From positions 34,481,577-34,545,576 of the forward strand of contig OY288254.1 of assembly GCA_958450325.1 (NCBI GenBank): a stretch of 64,000 nt of DNA. Direction: 5' to 3'. The notes beneath the pieces are model-generated. The model worked only from the letters and a program-made list of their open reading frames with translations, did no database searches and was not told where the DNA came from. Source of the stretch: Agrostemma githago. Its lineage: Eukaryota; Streptophyta; Magnoliopsida; Caryophyllales; Caryophyllaceae. The translations under genes were made by a program, and so were the position numbers. This document shows positions 34,946 through 46,900 of this stretch, in pieces. Position 1 is the first letter of the stretch; each line of letters starts with the position of its first letter.

Positions 34946-37473
34946 ATATGGTGATTGTGAATTTTGTTATGTAAAGGGGAAGCCGAGTAAAATGGCTCGA
35001 ACTTTGATCGGGATATGTTTGATGATGCGGGATCTAGTTTCTATGTCTGACCCTAATGGTTAGGGGTATCCTATGGAGCTTGAATCCTCAAAATTCCGGG
35101 CTGTCTTTAGCCTGGGCCTCGGGAAGGTCTTGAGGGTTGTAATGTGGGAAGGCTAAATGTGGTGTTAGTTGACCAGCTTGATTGTTTCTCCATTATTGGA
35201 TGGTATGAGTATTGATCTTGAGTGGACCGTTGACCACGGTCATGGGCATTTGAATATTTTTTGTTGGTTGACCTCTTAGCCCCGGTCATGGGATCTTCAT
35301 TTGGTGTTGACCGTTCTGGTCGTGGATGCTCTTTTTTATGATGGCCTGCTTTTTTGTTTTGGCCTTTCCTTTTTTCCTTTTTCATGGACTTTCGATTTCT
35401 TTTTTTTTTGTCCAGTTTTTTATCTTTTTTTTTCTGTTGGTCAGACTAACACCGTGGGTAGGTATGGTTGATCTTGTCGGAGGGGTGTTTATTGTGGGAA
35501 ATGGGCTTGCCTCCCGTCTTGAACCCAAACTAGGAGACTACCTAGATTCGTCATTGGATTCGATACCGCTCCTGCTAAGTGTAGTTTTGTGGCTTCCTAT
35601 GTCAGGCATGGAACAGGTAAATTAAATGAAAACACGGGTCTCGATTTCCTGCAGTCATTATAGATGTGCCTATAGTCACGTGCATGTGCTCACAGTGTAT
35701 GACGGTGTTCATCATGTTCTCGGAAATACATAAGGAAAGTATATATGAGCAATAGAAAAGCTGATTTTATTGAATTTTGAAAAGAGGACAGAATACAAAT
35801 GACTCTGACTCTGATTTGGAAATTAGGGTGTAGGGTATCCTAGACTCGGACTCAGACTTAGACTCGAATCAGATCCGGACTCGGATGCTCGGTTGGTTGT
35901 TTTTTTTTGGTAAGGTCTTCAACAGGTGCCACGACTCGCCTAAACTCGGTTTTGCACAAATGCAAGAGAGGGAGTCAAACTAGACGCGACCCGAGGTGAC
36001 TGGAATGACTAGGATTCTTGGATCGGGATACTCGAACGTTGACCTGGACAAGGTAACGACCATGACTTGGACTCGATCATGAGGGTGAGTCCAAAAAATG
36101 GGGCGACCGTGTTTGACCGCACCGCGTGCTCGGACCAATCATGGCGACCTAAACCTAGGTGACTCGAGTATTCGTAGCATAGGTACGACTCGAAGAAGGC
36201 ATCGTAAGGACGCCGGTGCAAGATGGACGTAAGGTACCCCTTAAGGTGACCGTGGTTGACTGCTCGAGTGGAGGACAACCCCCGAGTGAGACTAAAAACT
36301 TTGGTAGGGCTCAGACGGTGCGACATCTAAGTGACTCAAAAGTGGGGTACGTGAGACACGTGTAAGACATGACCCTTAGAGCAACCGTGATTGACCGCTC
36401 TGATGAAGAGTAGCCCCCAAGTGGGATCGAAAATTTGGTTAAGACTCGAGTGTCGGACGAGTGACCCTTAGACGTAAGGGTCACAAACCTTTGGTTATAG
36501 GGCTATGCCTTGTAAAAGTTCGACTCGGAAAAGACTCCTAGACGGGTGACTTGTGAAAGGTGGGCCTCCTTTAAGATCCAGCTGTGTGGGCCGGGCCCTG
36601 TTCGAAAGGAGGTCCACGTGAGATATTCCCCAGACTTTGGACTCGATTGGGTAGACGGGTCAACCCTTGTAGGAGTATGTCCTACGTAGGTGGGTCCGGC
36701 CTTAGTCTAATAAGGCGGTCTGGGATAGGGAGGAAACTCGTGATATAAGATCGACGGAGTTTCGACGCTAGAAGACCTTGATGACTCACGACATGACCCG
36801 ACACTGCTAAATACGGGAAGTCCTAAGAAGAGGAAGGTTTTGAAATTTGATTTTTGAAAGCCCGAGTAAAATCGGGGAGAAGAGCCCGGTCCTTTTTTCG
36901 AAAAAGAAAGTGGAAAGGCGGACCGGGGAGGGTTTTGAAAGTTCGAAAATATTTTCGAGTTTTGAAATGGGCATAATACCGGCTAAAAATAGGCTATTTT
37001 GAGTAAAATCGTGGATCCTAAATTCGGTATATGTCCCGGGTTTTGAAATTGGATATTTTGAAAAGGATGTTATTTTGAAAATGATGGGTTTTGAAAAAAA
37101 GGCTTGTAAATCAGGTAGCACGTAGTCATGGAAACAGTATAACGACGCCATGTATGCTCTAATTCTAAGTCTCGGTCAGTCTAAAAGGGTCTATACCAGT
37201 GTACAGAGCCTATCGAGAATCGGGGCGGACTTCCTAAGTCGAGTTGAGCTTAGAACATGCCGTAAAACCCATACGAATCGGCTAATGGACACCTTCGACA
37301 TATCCAATTTGGACTACATCGATAGTATAGTGGGACGTCGGTCACCAGTACCGGCCCAGTAAAATATGGGGTTATGCATGAACCGTAAAACTAAAAAGCG
37401 TATTGTACTAGTCAAACGATTTCTATTCGAGTCTCACCCTGAGGATGCCGATGGTCAGTAACACATCAGTTAA

Positions 37474-37494
37474 TCCCCAGCGGAGTCGCCAAAT
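37474..37494 (-). promoter_or_regulatory. Primer-binding site of C1
   Basis: In minus sense ATTTGGCGACTCCGCTGGGG directly follows the LTR end TGTCCACA. It is a known plant Ty3/gypsy primer-site form. The identical site of C2 is at 61311-61331. Confidence 0.85.
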
Positions 37495-39839
37495 TGTGGA
37501 CATGACATAGGTCCACCCCGACGCGGCCACGCGCGGGTTTGGGGAGGCGAATGAATGTCCATATGAGATGGTCAAATTGAAATTTAAATCGAAGTTGGAG
37601 TCGCCACCGAATTTTATGGTTATTCGGAACCGTTCGAGCCCACTCTATGTCGTAGTGGGCCGTATACAAAATACGGCCCATTTCCGATGTCAGAGTTTAT
37701 TGGGCTCGTCCCTTTGCAGTTCGATACCGATGCCGACTTGATCGGTTAATCGTATATTGAATGACTCTCGTTGCCAATGGATTCGGACATCCGGAAACCA
37801 CGGTTCTGAGTAAGGGGTGAGGGTACGTGTTGGGAAGTTCACTAAGAACACCCAACCCCGCCCGCACATTAGCGGCCTCTACTAGGATATCGAATGATTT
37901 TTTAATATGCGCGTTAGTAATACGATGAATGATATGCAAACATTGTTTTCCTAAACATGCGAGGAATTGAATGGGTTACTAAGTCGGTTTAATGCATGAA
38001 AAATTAACGTCAAAGTTGTTTTAGCATGCGAGGTTCGTTTTAGTATAATAAAACAAATAATGAGAAAAAGATATGAATTTGCTACAAGACAAACAAACGA
38101 GTTAGTATCGATTTGTAAAAAATAATATAGCAAATAAATATACGAGATCGAGAAAATAAATATTAATCGAAATCTGAAAAATATTGATAAAAACGCTGTT
38201 TTGTATAAAAAACGAAGTTCGAAAAAATAATTAAAAAAGCGGAAAAGATGTGTCGTGTGACAGCCGGCCGCGCGGCTCGCTCGGGATGCCGGCGGGTCGC
38301 GTGACGGCTTGTTTTTGAAATCGGTTTTTTGAAAATTCGATGCTTTTATTAAATCGCGTACAAATATCGCATAATTTGTACTCGACCTAATATTTTCGAT
38401 ATTCGTTATATTCGATAATTGACTACGAAATCAATATCAAATACTCGGAATAGTTTTAGAAAAGATATAAATTTTAGAAATCGTTTCGTAGAATAAATAA
38501 TAAAACGAACGAAAAGGCTAAAAAAAAGGACTCGGGTTTCAGGCCCGTGCGCGAGTCGCCTGGGAATGGCGCGACTCGCGTGCGGGTCTGTCCCGGTTTC
38601 GTTTGTTGTTCGAAATTGCTAATCGCGTACAAAATATGAATTAACTTATACTCGATTTTATGTTTTCGATATTCGTCGTATCCGATATCCGATTATGAAA
38701 TCGATATCGAATATTCGGAATGAATAAAAAAAGTTTTGTAAAAAAAAGTTTGAACGAAAAAGATGTAACGATTTTTAACGTCGTCAAGATTTAATTTAAT
38801 TCTTTTAATACGATATTCAACTATAGAGTTGATATCATATTGTAAGAATGTTTGATATATGAAAATAGTTTTTGGTAATATCGATATTAGAAATAAAAAA
38901 CGACGAACGACCCGTAAAAAGGGCGACAAGGAGGAGAAGAGAAGAAAAAGAGAAGTCGGGTTTTGTTACACCCTCAACCTACATGCTTCTGTTTACTCGG
39001 ATCAGGGCTCGCCGGGACGTGGCTTGGGCACAAGAGCGTATAGTAGATGTAGTGAGTTATGGTGGTTCGGTTTGGTCGTGAAGGGTGTCGGGTATAGGGC
39101 CGGATTTCCTTCGGGTTTTGGACGAGATATCGGTTCCTCGGTGCCTAGTTTTTATGCTTGTATGAATGTGTGTGTACAGATGTCGATTTCTATATTTGAT
39201 GTTATGAGTGTATGAGAATAATTGATGTTGTAGATGTGTGTGCAAGGGGCTATTTATAGGGAATTCCCGACCTTGGCTAGGAGAGTTTGAACTACCGTTT
39301 AAGATAGGAAATATAGGAAGTCGAAAGGCATGAGGATTCCGCTTGGTTTTCGAAGAAGCAAGGGAACACGGCTGGTTTGTGCAGTTAGGCCGAGTGTTTG
39401 CACTCGGTCCGGTGTTTGAATTGGTTTTCGGATAGGATTCCTACTTGAGATCGAATTCCATCCTTAAACGGATTTGTTTAATATTTTATGTAGCTGATTT
39501 TTCGTAGGATTGGAGTATGAATCAGCCGTGTGAGGTGTCACGGCTGACTCACGTGTCTCGGGAAAATCTTTGACCGGGTTTTGACTCGGTCGCTAAAAGA
39601 CGGTTTTACCCCTGGTGTCGGAATCAACCCAAATTAGTCTTATTTGACTCGAAACGACCCACTCGGCCTGATTTTGAGGTTGGTTTTGTGAGATATGTAC
39701 TCCATAATGAGCCCAAGCCAATTGCCAATGATTTTGAGCCCGTTTCCGAATATATTAAAGCACGTTTGCGTCCGATCATCATCGGGTGTTTGTCGGAAAC
39801 TTCTATAGACACCTGGCAGTCAAAATGTGGGTGTCTACA
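37495..39839 (-). repeat. 5' LTR of C1
   Basis: TGTGGACATGACATAGG at 37495 to GTGTCTACA at 39839. TATAAATA (minus sense) at 39251-39258. It differs from the left LTR at scattered sites, including loss of symmetry in the upstream palindrome (about 39388-39412). Confidence 0.9.
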
Positions 39840-39844
39840 GACAT

Positions 39845-40842
39845 ATAATCCCATTCGTCAATAAATGGTGGAAAATAATAACATAAATTATCGTGTATGT
39901 AAGACAACTTAATACCTCTAATATCAACATTATTATTTTTCACAACTAATTCATGCGTGACGGGAGGAACAACTGTACTAGCATCGAAGTTAGGAGGAAG
40001 TTCAAGTGGATGAGAATATATTAATACCTCAACGGGTGTATCCACGATCCCATGTACCTCAATATTTTTTGTTTCGAGGGTTCCTGGATGATTTAGCGCT
40101 GCTTCTAACGCATCTACCTCGGCCTTCCAAGGGTTTGATTCACCTGCACAGCTGCCGAAATATATGAAATCTTCTAAAGAGGCCTCGGTGAGGAACCCTT
40201 GTGAGGAATTATCAATAAAATCATTAGTCTCAACAGGCACGGTCATCTCCAAAGAAGGGTCAGTAGGCGGACAACTAGAATTATCAATAGAGTCACCATT
40301 AGGCTTATTGATGGTGCTCAAAACTTTTGATTTTTCTATCAAAGATGGAAAATTGTCAGTCATAATAGAATCAACTTCAATGACCGGAGAATGGACTTTA
40401 AAGGTAAAATCAAAGGCTCATTATCATCGTCATCAAACGGGTAAATATCCTCTCTAACATGTGGAAGGGACGTACTCATAACACAGTCAGTTGATAGTGT
40501 AGGACCAACTATAAGGTTTGACTCACATAGAGTAGCCGTTAATTTTTGCAATATCACCTTACATTCTGCCATGAAAGCAATCCACTTATTCTCTGACTCA
40601 ACACTGTTTCGGGCTAAATATTTAACGAGTTCCCCTTGCTCCTCATAAGGCATATAATTAAACATCCCATTGCAATTTGCCTCTATATTAGCCCGTGTCC
40701 CATCATCCACACAGCCCACAACATATCACACATCTCCCAAATATTAACATGATAGTCACTTTGAAAAATAAAACACTCAAGTCTTTCCCCAGTAAGTACG
40801 CAGTGACTCATGATTAAATTGAGGAAAGTAGAAGTTAGTCAT
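39845..40842 (-). pseudogene. Athila-like gag, B unit 3, main piece
   Basis: The candidate ATG at 40842, the same frame shift as the other units near the start of the long frame (about 40719), then an internal frame change near 40400 (loss of one base in the region after the Asp run). The frame stops being homologous at 39840 where C1 is inserted. At the 5' end the TAG of unit 1 is TGG here, but an extra G shifts the frame. Confidence 0.75.
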
Positions 40843-40967
40843 AATGGTAAGAAAAAAAAAATTGAAAAAAAATATATACGAAATAAAAATAAATAGAGAT
40901 AACTAAATATATACAAAATAATCTAGAACCCAAAACAAATAATAAGCAATAATACAAAACAGTCTCC

Positions 40968-40986
40968 CCGGCAACGGCGCCAAAAT
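40968..40986 (-). promoter_or_regulatory. Intact primer-binding site of B unit 3
   Basis: Plus sense CCCCGGCAACGGCGCCAAAA beside LTR4. Its reverse TTTTGGCGCCGTTGCCGGGG is the Athila-type site. It is the only undamaged copy of the array. Confidence 0.85.
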
Positions 40987-41478
40987 TGTCAAGGCTAAAG
41001 TCGTATATAAAAATAACCTAACAAACAACTAACAGGTAGCTAGCAGTAAGTAAGGGTCGAACCATAGAGAGATGGATGAATATTGCAAATTATCTATAAT
41101 TTATTCTAAACTATTCTAATTCCGGTTTATTGTAAATTAAATCTAAACTAAAACGATTAAGTAAAATAACGAGGTTCTAACAATATTAACAGGATATCTA
41201 GGGTCTTACGGTTCACTATGTAATTAAAAATGGGTAAAGTTAATTAATCATTCTGATTGGCTCTCGCAACTTACCAGATTATCCTACCCACTTACTTGTA
41301 AGTCCACCCTTACCAGGCTTTCGATCTTAGGTTCGGGTTCCTAAACATTCAACTACTTCAACGTCTCAAGCTAATCAAACAATAATACAAGACAAGTAGT
41401 AAGGCAATAATATATGAACGATCAATTAAACAAATAATGAAGCTACCATCCCTAATTCAATTAACATAGATCTCTTCA
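40987..41478 (-). repeat. LTR4 of the B array, truncated
   Basis: TGTCAAGGC at 40987; homology with LTR2 ends near 41478, where the LTR of element J begins. About a third of the LTR remains, with a further ~50-bp deletion near 41255. Confidence 0.8.
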
Positions 41479-42298
41479 ATCTATTCGGGCCAAAAATTTG
41501 CACCTTCGGACTGCAACGTGGCATGATACGAGTGGACGGTCAAAAGGTCAAAAGTCAAAGGTCAACGATAAGAGAGTCAAAATTCGCGGGTGAAAAGTTA
41601 AAGTCAGGGATTAGAAGACGGAAGTCAAAATAATCGAAAGTCGTCAAGTTAAGCCAACCCGGAATAATAAACAAGTAATAGGCCAAACGAGGCTTGGATT
41701 AAATAAAACAATGGGTCACTTAATCAAGCAGGCCCAACAGACGATGGAAGAAACTCAGCCCCTTACAAAAAGGGAGAGGGATTAGCTGCTGTTCCTACAA
41801 ATCAGGAAACCCTCCTGCAGACCAGAAGAGAATTGAGGAGGAGTATGTAACGGCTGGGGAAGAATCGAAGGCCAAGATCTCAGGCAATAAAGGAGGGGTT
41901 AAATGCTAAGATTCTGGGGAATAAATGGACAACGGTCAGCAACAGTATAAAAGGAAAGGGAGGGGAGAAGGATAAGCTCATTAAAACACACCCATTTCAA
42001 GCATACGAGAAAGTACTCACCATCAATCATAAGTCTCCATTATAGTCAAATTCTTTGTATTAGTACTCCTTTCTTCACTCTTTCCCATTGATAGTAGAAT
42101 TTTTGTGGGATTCCGACTCCCCCCGCGGTTTTTCCCACATCGGGTTTACGCGACACCAAAACTTTGTGTGTTTTCCTTTTTCTCTCGTTACTTTTTTCGT
42201 TCGTTACATCCGATCCGATTTCGTCAACCATAGTTATAGGACGATCGGTTTAACCCGCAACTGAAATCGTAGACCCGGTAAATTTTTACCAAAACACA
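41479..42298 (+). repeat. 5' LTR (3' part) of element J
   Basis: The end is fixed by AAAACACA directly before the primer site. The upstream end is not a clean TG terminus, so the LTR may be truncated where it meets LTR4. It contains a TATA box TATAAAAGG at 41946-41954, followed by an A/C-rich stretch, consistent with a transcription start near 41985. Confidence 0.65.
41946..41954 (+). promoter_or_regulatory. TATA box of element J LTR
   Basis: TATAAAAGG about 350 bp before the LTR end. Unlike the B, C, E and F LTRs there is no cluster of CGRYCG palindromes upstream. Confidence 0.6.
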
Positions 42299-42317
42299 AC
42301 CGGCGTCGTCTGTGGGG
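42299..42317 (+). promoter_or_regulatory. Primer-binding site of element J
   Basis: ACCGGCGTCGTCTGTGGGG after the LTR. It resembles the TGGCGCCGTCTGTGGGGA site common in plant Ty3/gypsy elements, with one or two changes. Confidence 0.65.
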
Positions 42318-42372
42318 AAAAGTGATCACTTCCTATGAACCAAATCCTACCGTGAAGCAATATTGTGGCGTC

Positions 42373-43974
42373 ATGACCGGATCCGGCCAAAGTTCTTCTA
42401 GCAGTCAAGGAGCATCCAGTCAGCCTATTGGAGGAGGATCATCCCCAGGATCAGCAGAGCCAGTTTTCACGCCCCTCACCCTGTGAATTCCCACCAGCCA
42501 AGCAGTGAAACCCACGTTATCGGTGTCTTGGAACCCTCCGACGCCTAGAACCTCTGGGGTCACCAGCTCCACCAAAGCCAGGGAGGAGAGCATACCAACC
42601 AGAACTCCGGCCCTAAGAGGATTCGTGGGAAAAGCTTCCAGTGGCGCGAGGTCACCAGACCTGTTGCAGAGCATGCTTCAAGGAATCAATGCCCTGCTCC
42701 AGACGGTAGAAACCCTGTAGAAGGACAACCAAGAAATCAAGGTTGAGATCTCGGCAGCAGACAAGACTACAGTTACATCGCTCCAGATGTCACCAGAGAT
42801 ATCGCCCCTGATACCTAGAGAAGAACCCAGCACCCGAAGGGAATCAGTAAATGCCAAGAAGACCACCAGAGAAGTTCCCTCCGAATTGGTCACCAGATTG
42901 GAGCTAGGATTGGCTCCACCAGGACCAGTCATTGAACCCCGAGGGTTGGGTTACCTGACCTATGGCATGTAACCTTCTCTCCAGCATCGAAAGTCGGGAA
43001 ACTAACTCATTATCTTTCGCAGGTACCCCTGTCCACCAGACACCAGAGATGACCACCTTATCCAGCCACCAGTCCTCTGGAGGAGTGTGGACAGCGCCCA
43101 CCCCAAGCCAGCAGACACCGGGATGGCAGCCTGAAGCCCCGGTCAATCTGGCGACCGTTGACAACAGTCCGTACGCTGGAACAAACTGGACACCCCGAGT
43201 CCCACTCCAGCAGGCATCTGAATGGCAGCCCGAATCTGCGACAGCAACAACACCTTTACTTCCTCCTCCTAGCAGTCAACGCCCTGGAGGACCTCATCCA
43301 GGGAGTACTCCTTTCAGTTTTTCTCCTCCTGTTTCTAACCCTCTTGCAGAAACGGCCAGCATAGCAGATCAGCAACGCCGGGAACTAAAGGAATTGAGAG
43401 ACCTGATCAACAAGATTCTGGGAATGCCACGTCCCCTGGAGAGGGCAGCTAGGGACAGCTACGCAGATTCACCCTTCATCGACGATCTCGCCTGTGTTGC
43501 TGTACCCAAGGGCTTCTTGCCACCAGCCATGACGCTTTATGATGGCACCGTAGACCCCGTAAATCACATCAACCAGTACAAACAGAAGATGATGGTGGTG
43601 ACCGCTACGGGGCCCTTGAAGGAAGCATGCATGTGCAAGAGGTTTGGCTCCACTCTATCAGGGGCAGCCCTCCATTGGTTCGTCGGACTGCCTAATCGGA
43701 GCATCACCTCCTTCGCTGACTTGGTCAATGCCTTCAACCAGCAGTTCGCCAGTAGCAGAAAACCAGAGAAGCAGACCAGCGATTTGTATCGGGTGGTGCA
43801 GAAGTTCGAAGAATCCACACGCGACTTCCTCAACAGATTTAACAAGGAGAAAGTAACCATTCCTAGATGTGATATAGCCACCGCCATAGAAGCCTTCCGC
43901 CAAGGGCTCCACCAGGACTCAGAGCTCTATAAGGATCTCACAAAGTACCCATCTGCCACGTTCGATGATGTGCA
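42373..43974 (+). pseudogene. gag: Gag of element J, N-terminal and core part
   Basis: The first ATG (42373) opens a Ser/Gly/Pro-rich region with in-frame stops at 42484 and 42718. The frame changes near 42960 and continues to the D2 insertion. The core (about 43500-43970) is a plant retrotransposon Gag: LYDGTVDPVNHI, GAALHWFVGLP, then SFADLVNAFNQQF and FNKEK...AFRQGL. The protein would form the capsid-like particle that packages element RNA. It is cut at 43974 by D2, exactly between codons that resume at 47860. Confidence 0.88.
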
Positions 43975-46900
43975 TGTAATCCCCTAGAAATTCTAACGCA
44001 ATACAGTGGCGGAAACACTGTAGAGTTGGGATTAAAACACACTGACAAACTATATCTTATTAAAAGAAATGGTAAGTCAATACAAAGGCCTCTTTTTACA
44101 AAAGGGCTAAAGGTAAAAATCTTCAAACGGGTTTATACAAATCCATAAATCGAATGAAGAAAGAGTAGGATCCACGCTACTCGCTAGCTCACACCCAAAA
44201 CCCAGCAGCAAATACCTGTCATGTTATAAACATAACAGCCACGTCAGTGGGGAGTAACTCGGACGTTCTCCCAACCATATTATATCATATGGAAAAATAA
44301 TAGTATTACTATATCAAAATAATTAAAATGGAAAACATTAAGTGATATAATTAAAATAAGCTTTCGGAGAAAACTTAAAATATTGGAACAATAAAATCAG
44401 AACAAGTTTTCAGAAGAAAACTTCAAATGTTTGCCAACCTGCAAACCAAATTGTATCGATAATAATAAAAATATTCAAAATGGTGTTATGGATAGGATTA
44501 GTGTCGACGGTTAGACTTTCACTAGGAGAATACTAAAAACTAGCTTCGAGAACCTAGTTCAAACAAATCAAACTTCGGTCTCTAACTAGGCTACTCAACC
44601 ATAATAGGACGGCGACTTATAAATGCGTGGCCCTAGTTTAAGATAATATGCACACCCCTCCCGAGCACCATAAATACTCAGTTCAACCCGACGGCATCTT
44701 ACACTACGAGGCACGAGTTTAAGGTCAAAATGTACACACACTCCCGAACACCATATATGCTCGGTTCAACAACCAGAGTGCCCCATAAAGACACACCAGC
44801 CTTATAGTTGATGGCAAAAATGTAAACCCCAGAATATATTACTCTAAACCTCACACTTGTCCTTATTCCATAACTCCAAAACAGCCATTATCGATATAAA
44901 CAAAGATATAATCATTATAAATAATATGAGGAAAAAGAAACAAACATTTTATATTAAAAAGGGAACTTTCTATAAATAGAAACTTACTAAAAATAAAAAT
45001 ATTCTTATAGAAAATACGTAAGTTATTAAAATTAATGAAATCTATAAAAATAACATTTCTAACGAAATCAACATTTTATTATTATCGTCGTTATCGTGAC
45101 TTTAATATATTTCTAAATTCGTTACTCAAAATATAATTAAAATATAATAAGTCAATATATAGTGTTTTATAAATAATCAGGAAATCAAGTAAAAACTATA
45201 AATTTTAGAAAAGAGATGTTTTACGAAAACGATATCAAAATTCATTGAGTCAAAGAGTTATATAAATGAATTGAATTTACAAAAATTTCAAATTATTTTT
45301 AACGAATAGTTTTTATTAATAAATAATATGGATTTTACTAAAAATAATCAATTGTAAACAAATAAGAAATTATTAGTGAAAATAGTCTCGACTAAAAATA
45401 TATTTAAAACGAAATCGACTATTTTCTTATTATTAATATAAGTCGTAAAACGAAATCGATTTATTGAACAAGTATACAAATCTCGATTATAATATAAAAA
45501 ATACGATTTTGAGTTAAAATTATAATTTAACGAAATATGAAGAAAATATGAAATCGATATTATTTAATTACAAGAGTCACAATAACCAACAAAATATTAT
45601 AACGATCATAAATAATTAAATTACTAACGATTTATAAAATGATATCGAAAACTGTAAAAAAATATTTATAAGGTACACGATTTAAAATTTATATTATTAG
45701 CAAATAATAAATAGCTAAAATTAGAAAACCGAAGTTAAAAATATTTACTACATACTACTACTCAAACATACGATATAAAATCGAGTAACGTCCTAAAGTT
45801 ACCTTGAGTCGACATCCGAAACGAACTCGTACTCGTCCTTCTTGATCAACCAAATCTTCAAATCAGTAGAAAAGTCGTCCTTATGCTCCAAGTTGTAGAA
45901 CCGCTAGCCATCACCACGATTCACCACGAAACTCGAGAAAACGAAACAAAAGAATGAGACGAGCGTAATTGACATAAAAAGGAAACAGAAAATATTGGAT
46001 AGATGATCGAATTACTAGGACTAGGGGGTGAAGGGAAAGGATATAGGGAATGAAGACAAACACAGACTCAAAGACACAAAACGGATGCAGAACAGATAAC
46101 AACAATAGCCGAGAACTGACGAATAGCACCAACAGAAGAAAAACGTACAACAGCAACAAGGCTCGAGAAAGAAGGACGGGGAACGAAAATAAAGAAGAGG
46201 AGACGAGCAAAACAGCAGCGGTGCAGTAGCAGACACAGCAGAGCAAAAGAAGAAGAACAGGAAGATTAAGAGCAATGGAAAAAGAAAGGAAGAGATATAT
46301 TAAGTACAACGAACAGAAGCAAACACGGAATCGATAAGTCGAAAACGGTACAGCATGAAACAGCAGCGGACAGCAGCAAGACGTAGAAGAAGAAGGGGAG
46401 AGAAAAAGAAGAACAAAAATAGAAGAAGAAGCGGAAAACAAACAGCAATAGCAGCGAAAAGCGAGACAACAGTAACAACGACAACAAAAACGACATAAGT
46501 GGCTCAAGAATAGAACAGCAGCATCATCAAACAGCAGCGAACAACATTAAAAACGTGACAGTAGCAGCGATGCAACACAGCAACGGTAACAATAACGAGA
46601 CGACAGCAACAGAACGAGAAATAGCAACAGCACAAACACAACAACAGCAGTAGAACGCAGCAGCAGCAACACCGTCAGAACGAAGAAGAAAAGGAGAAGA
46701 ACGGGATAGAAAGCAGAGATGAAGAGGAAGGAGAAGAAGAAATGGGTTACCTTAATCGAAATCAGGTGGTGGAACCTGTAGTGAGAACAGAGGAAGAGAA
46801 AGGGGCAGGGGCGCAAGACGACAATAACAACAATAGTAGCAGCAAGCAGCAGTAATACAGAACGCAGTAGCAGCATCAAAACGAAGAGGGAAAAGGACAA

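Larger units (their letters stand above)
33445..37494 (-). other. Interior of C1, non-coding
   Basis: About 4 kb without a credible gene. Next to the 3' LTR is a purine tract (in minus sense GAGTGGGGGCTC) and a stem formed by ACTCTGACT (33453-33461) and AGTCAGAGT (33481-33489). The CTACGTATTCACG motif is at about 34469, a 24-bp minisatellite at 34776-34945. It aligns with the C2 interior except that the gag block of C2 (58745-59700) is absent here near 35870. Confidence 0.75.
31098..39839 (-). mobile_element. Element C1: complete non-autonomous LTR retrotransposon
   Basis: Two LTRs of about 2.35 kb (31098-33444 and 37495-39839) around a 4.05-kb interior, with an exact target duplication GACAT at 31093-31097 and 39840-39844. 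Flanks rejoin to the uninterrupted sequence seen at about 18677-18700. The primer site left of the right LTR sets minus orientation. The interior has neither gag nor pol, yet aligns with C2, which keeps gag. The LTRs differ only at scattered positions, so the insertion looks recent compared with its surroundings. Confidence 0.92.
14936..41478 (-). mobile_element. Tandem B array: four LTRs and three internal regions
   Basis: Four copies of one LTR (14936-16913, 23347-24869, 27792-29332, 40987-41478 truncated) alternate with three copies of one interior, all minus-oriented: the polypurine tract lies right of each LTR and the primer site left of LTRs 2-4. Adjacent units share an LTR, so this is one tandem array, not three separate insertions. 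Unequal recombination between LTRs is the likely origin. Later insertions are an hAT/MULE-like element in LTR1, solo LTR D1 in the primer site of unit 1, and complete element C1 in the gag of unit 3. Each interior encodes only a shortened Athila-like gag, so the family is non-autonomous. Confidence 0.85.

Noticed and set aside
34708..34947. Minus-strand open frame with repeated REQNSSNP
   Set aside because: Produced by the 24-bp minisatellite whose period is a multiple of three; absent in C2.
35326..35625. Plus-strand open frame rich in Phe and Leu in C1
   Set aside because: T-rich low-complexity sequence; the colinear part of C2 does not conserve it.
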